39,602 nucleotides of DNA from Caryophanales bacterium UBA3620 (GTDB lineage: Bacteria; Bacillota_I; Bacilli_A; RF39; UBA660). Shown piece after piece: positions 39,528-39,602 of the stretch. Numbering within the stretch: the stretch's first letter is position 1; each line of letters begins with the position of its first letter. Where the stretch lies: assembly GCA_002375205.1 (NCBI GenBank), contig DFLL01000035.1, positions 1-39,602 on the forward strand, given 5' to 3'. A model generated the notes under the pieces. The model searched no databases. It saw nothing but the letters and a program-made list of their open reading frames with translations, and had not been told where the DNA came from. Both the position numbers and the translations under genes were made by a program.

Positions 39528-39602
39528 CGGAAACCTTCTAGTAGAACTCCCCATTATTAGTAAAAAGTAAACATATGCGTGAATTGAAATAGTAAATTCC
39601 AG

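Overview
This is a very AT-rich chromosomal window from a low-GC Firmicute (Bacilli or Clostridia type). Four things point there: the order gpsB-rnpB-rodZ/ymfM-pgsA-recA, a type B RNase P RNA, an RNase J2 homologue, and endospore genes (germination protease gpr, spoIID, cwlJ). TGA is used as a stop (for example in the ABC transporter, sipW and cwlJ), so this is genetic code 11, not a Mycoplasma. Pyruvate:ferredoxin oxidoreductase suggests an anaerobe. A gut-associated lineage is my guess; the sequence does not prove it. Genes are compact, and most transcription units show a clear sigma-A promoter and an intrinsic terminator whose stem often overlaps the stop codon.

Layout. 1-5.2 kb: typA, then an ABC exporter between two related small unknown genes. 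5.2-9.9 kb: PFOR translationally coupled to an unknown 413-residue protein. 9.9-13.6 kb: the core cluster gpsB, rnpB, rodZ-like, pgsA and recA, with one unknown gene between pgsA and recA flanked by identical 29-bp terminator repeats; recA has a near-consensus LexA/DinR box. 13.6-17.9 kb: a diacylglycerol kinase, an unknown gene, a collapsed flavoprotein relic, and gpr convergent with spoIID. 17.9-22.5 kb: a plastic zone with a ~750-bp duplication of the spoIID 5' half, a decayed YhcG/DUF1016 nuclease gene, transposase-like and other truncated remnants, and small unknown genes. 22.5-26.4 kb: uraA behind a leader ORF and attenuator-like terminator, small unknown genes, a large structured RNA candidate that recalls the raiA motif, a 27-residue hydrophobic peptide gene, and tmRNA. 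26.5-32.5 kb: a SipW signal peptidase, a membrane-anchored protein, a TasA-like secreted protein and an S41 protease in one operon, then cwlJ overlapping a DUF368/PopT lipid-carrier transporter gene. 32.5-39.6 kb: three tRNAs, a secreted transglutaminase-like protein, RNase J2, an envelope operon (lipoprotein-like, acidic disordered protein, DUF948-like, YtxH-like) and a short-chain dehydrogenase.

The core genes cover translation and RNA maintenance (typA, rnpB, ssrA, rnjB, tRNAs), envelope growth (gpsB, rodZ-like, pgsA, dgkB, popT), repair (recA), pyruvate catabolism and sporulation/germination. Several small unknown genes each carry their own promoter and terminator and sit between core genes, which looks like a lineage-specific accessory set. 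The least explained items are the duplicated SpoIID N-terminal module, the structured RNA at about 25.35-25.62 kb, the uraA leader ORF, the SipW/TasA-like/S41 operon and the PFOR-coupled protein. Start codons were chosen by ribosome-binding site, so several differ from the longest possible ORF. All homology statements come from motif recognition, not a database search.
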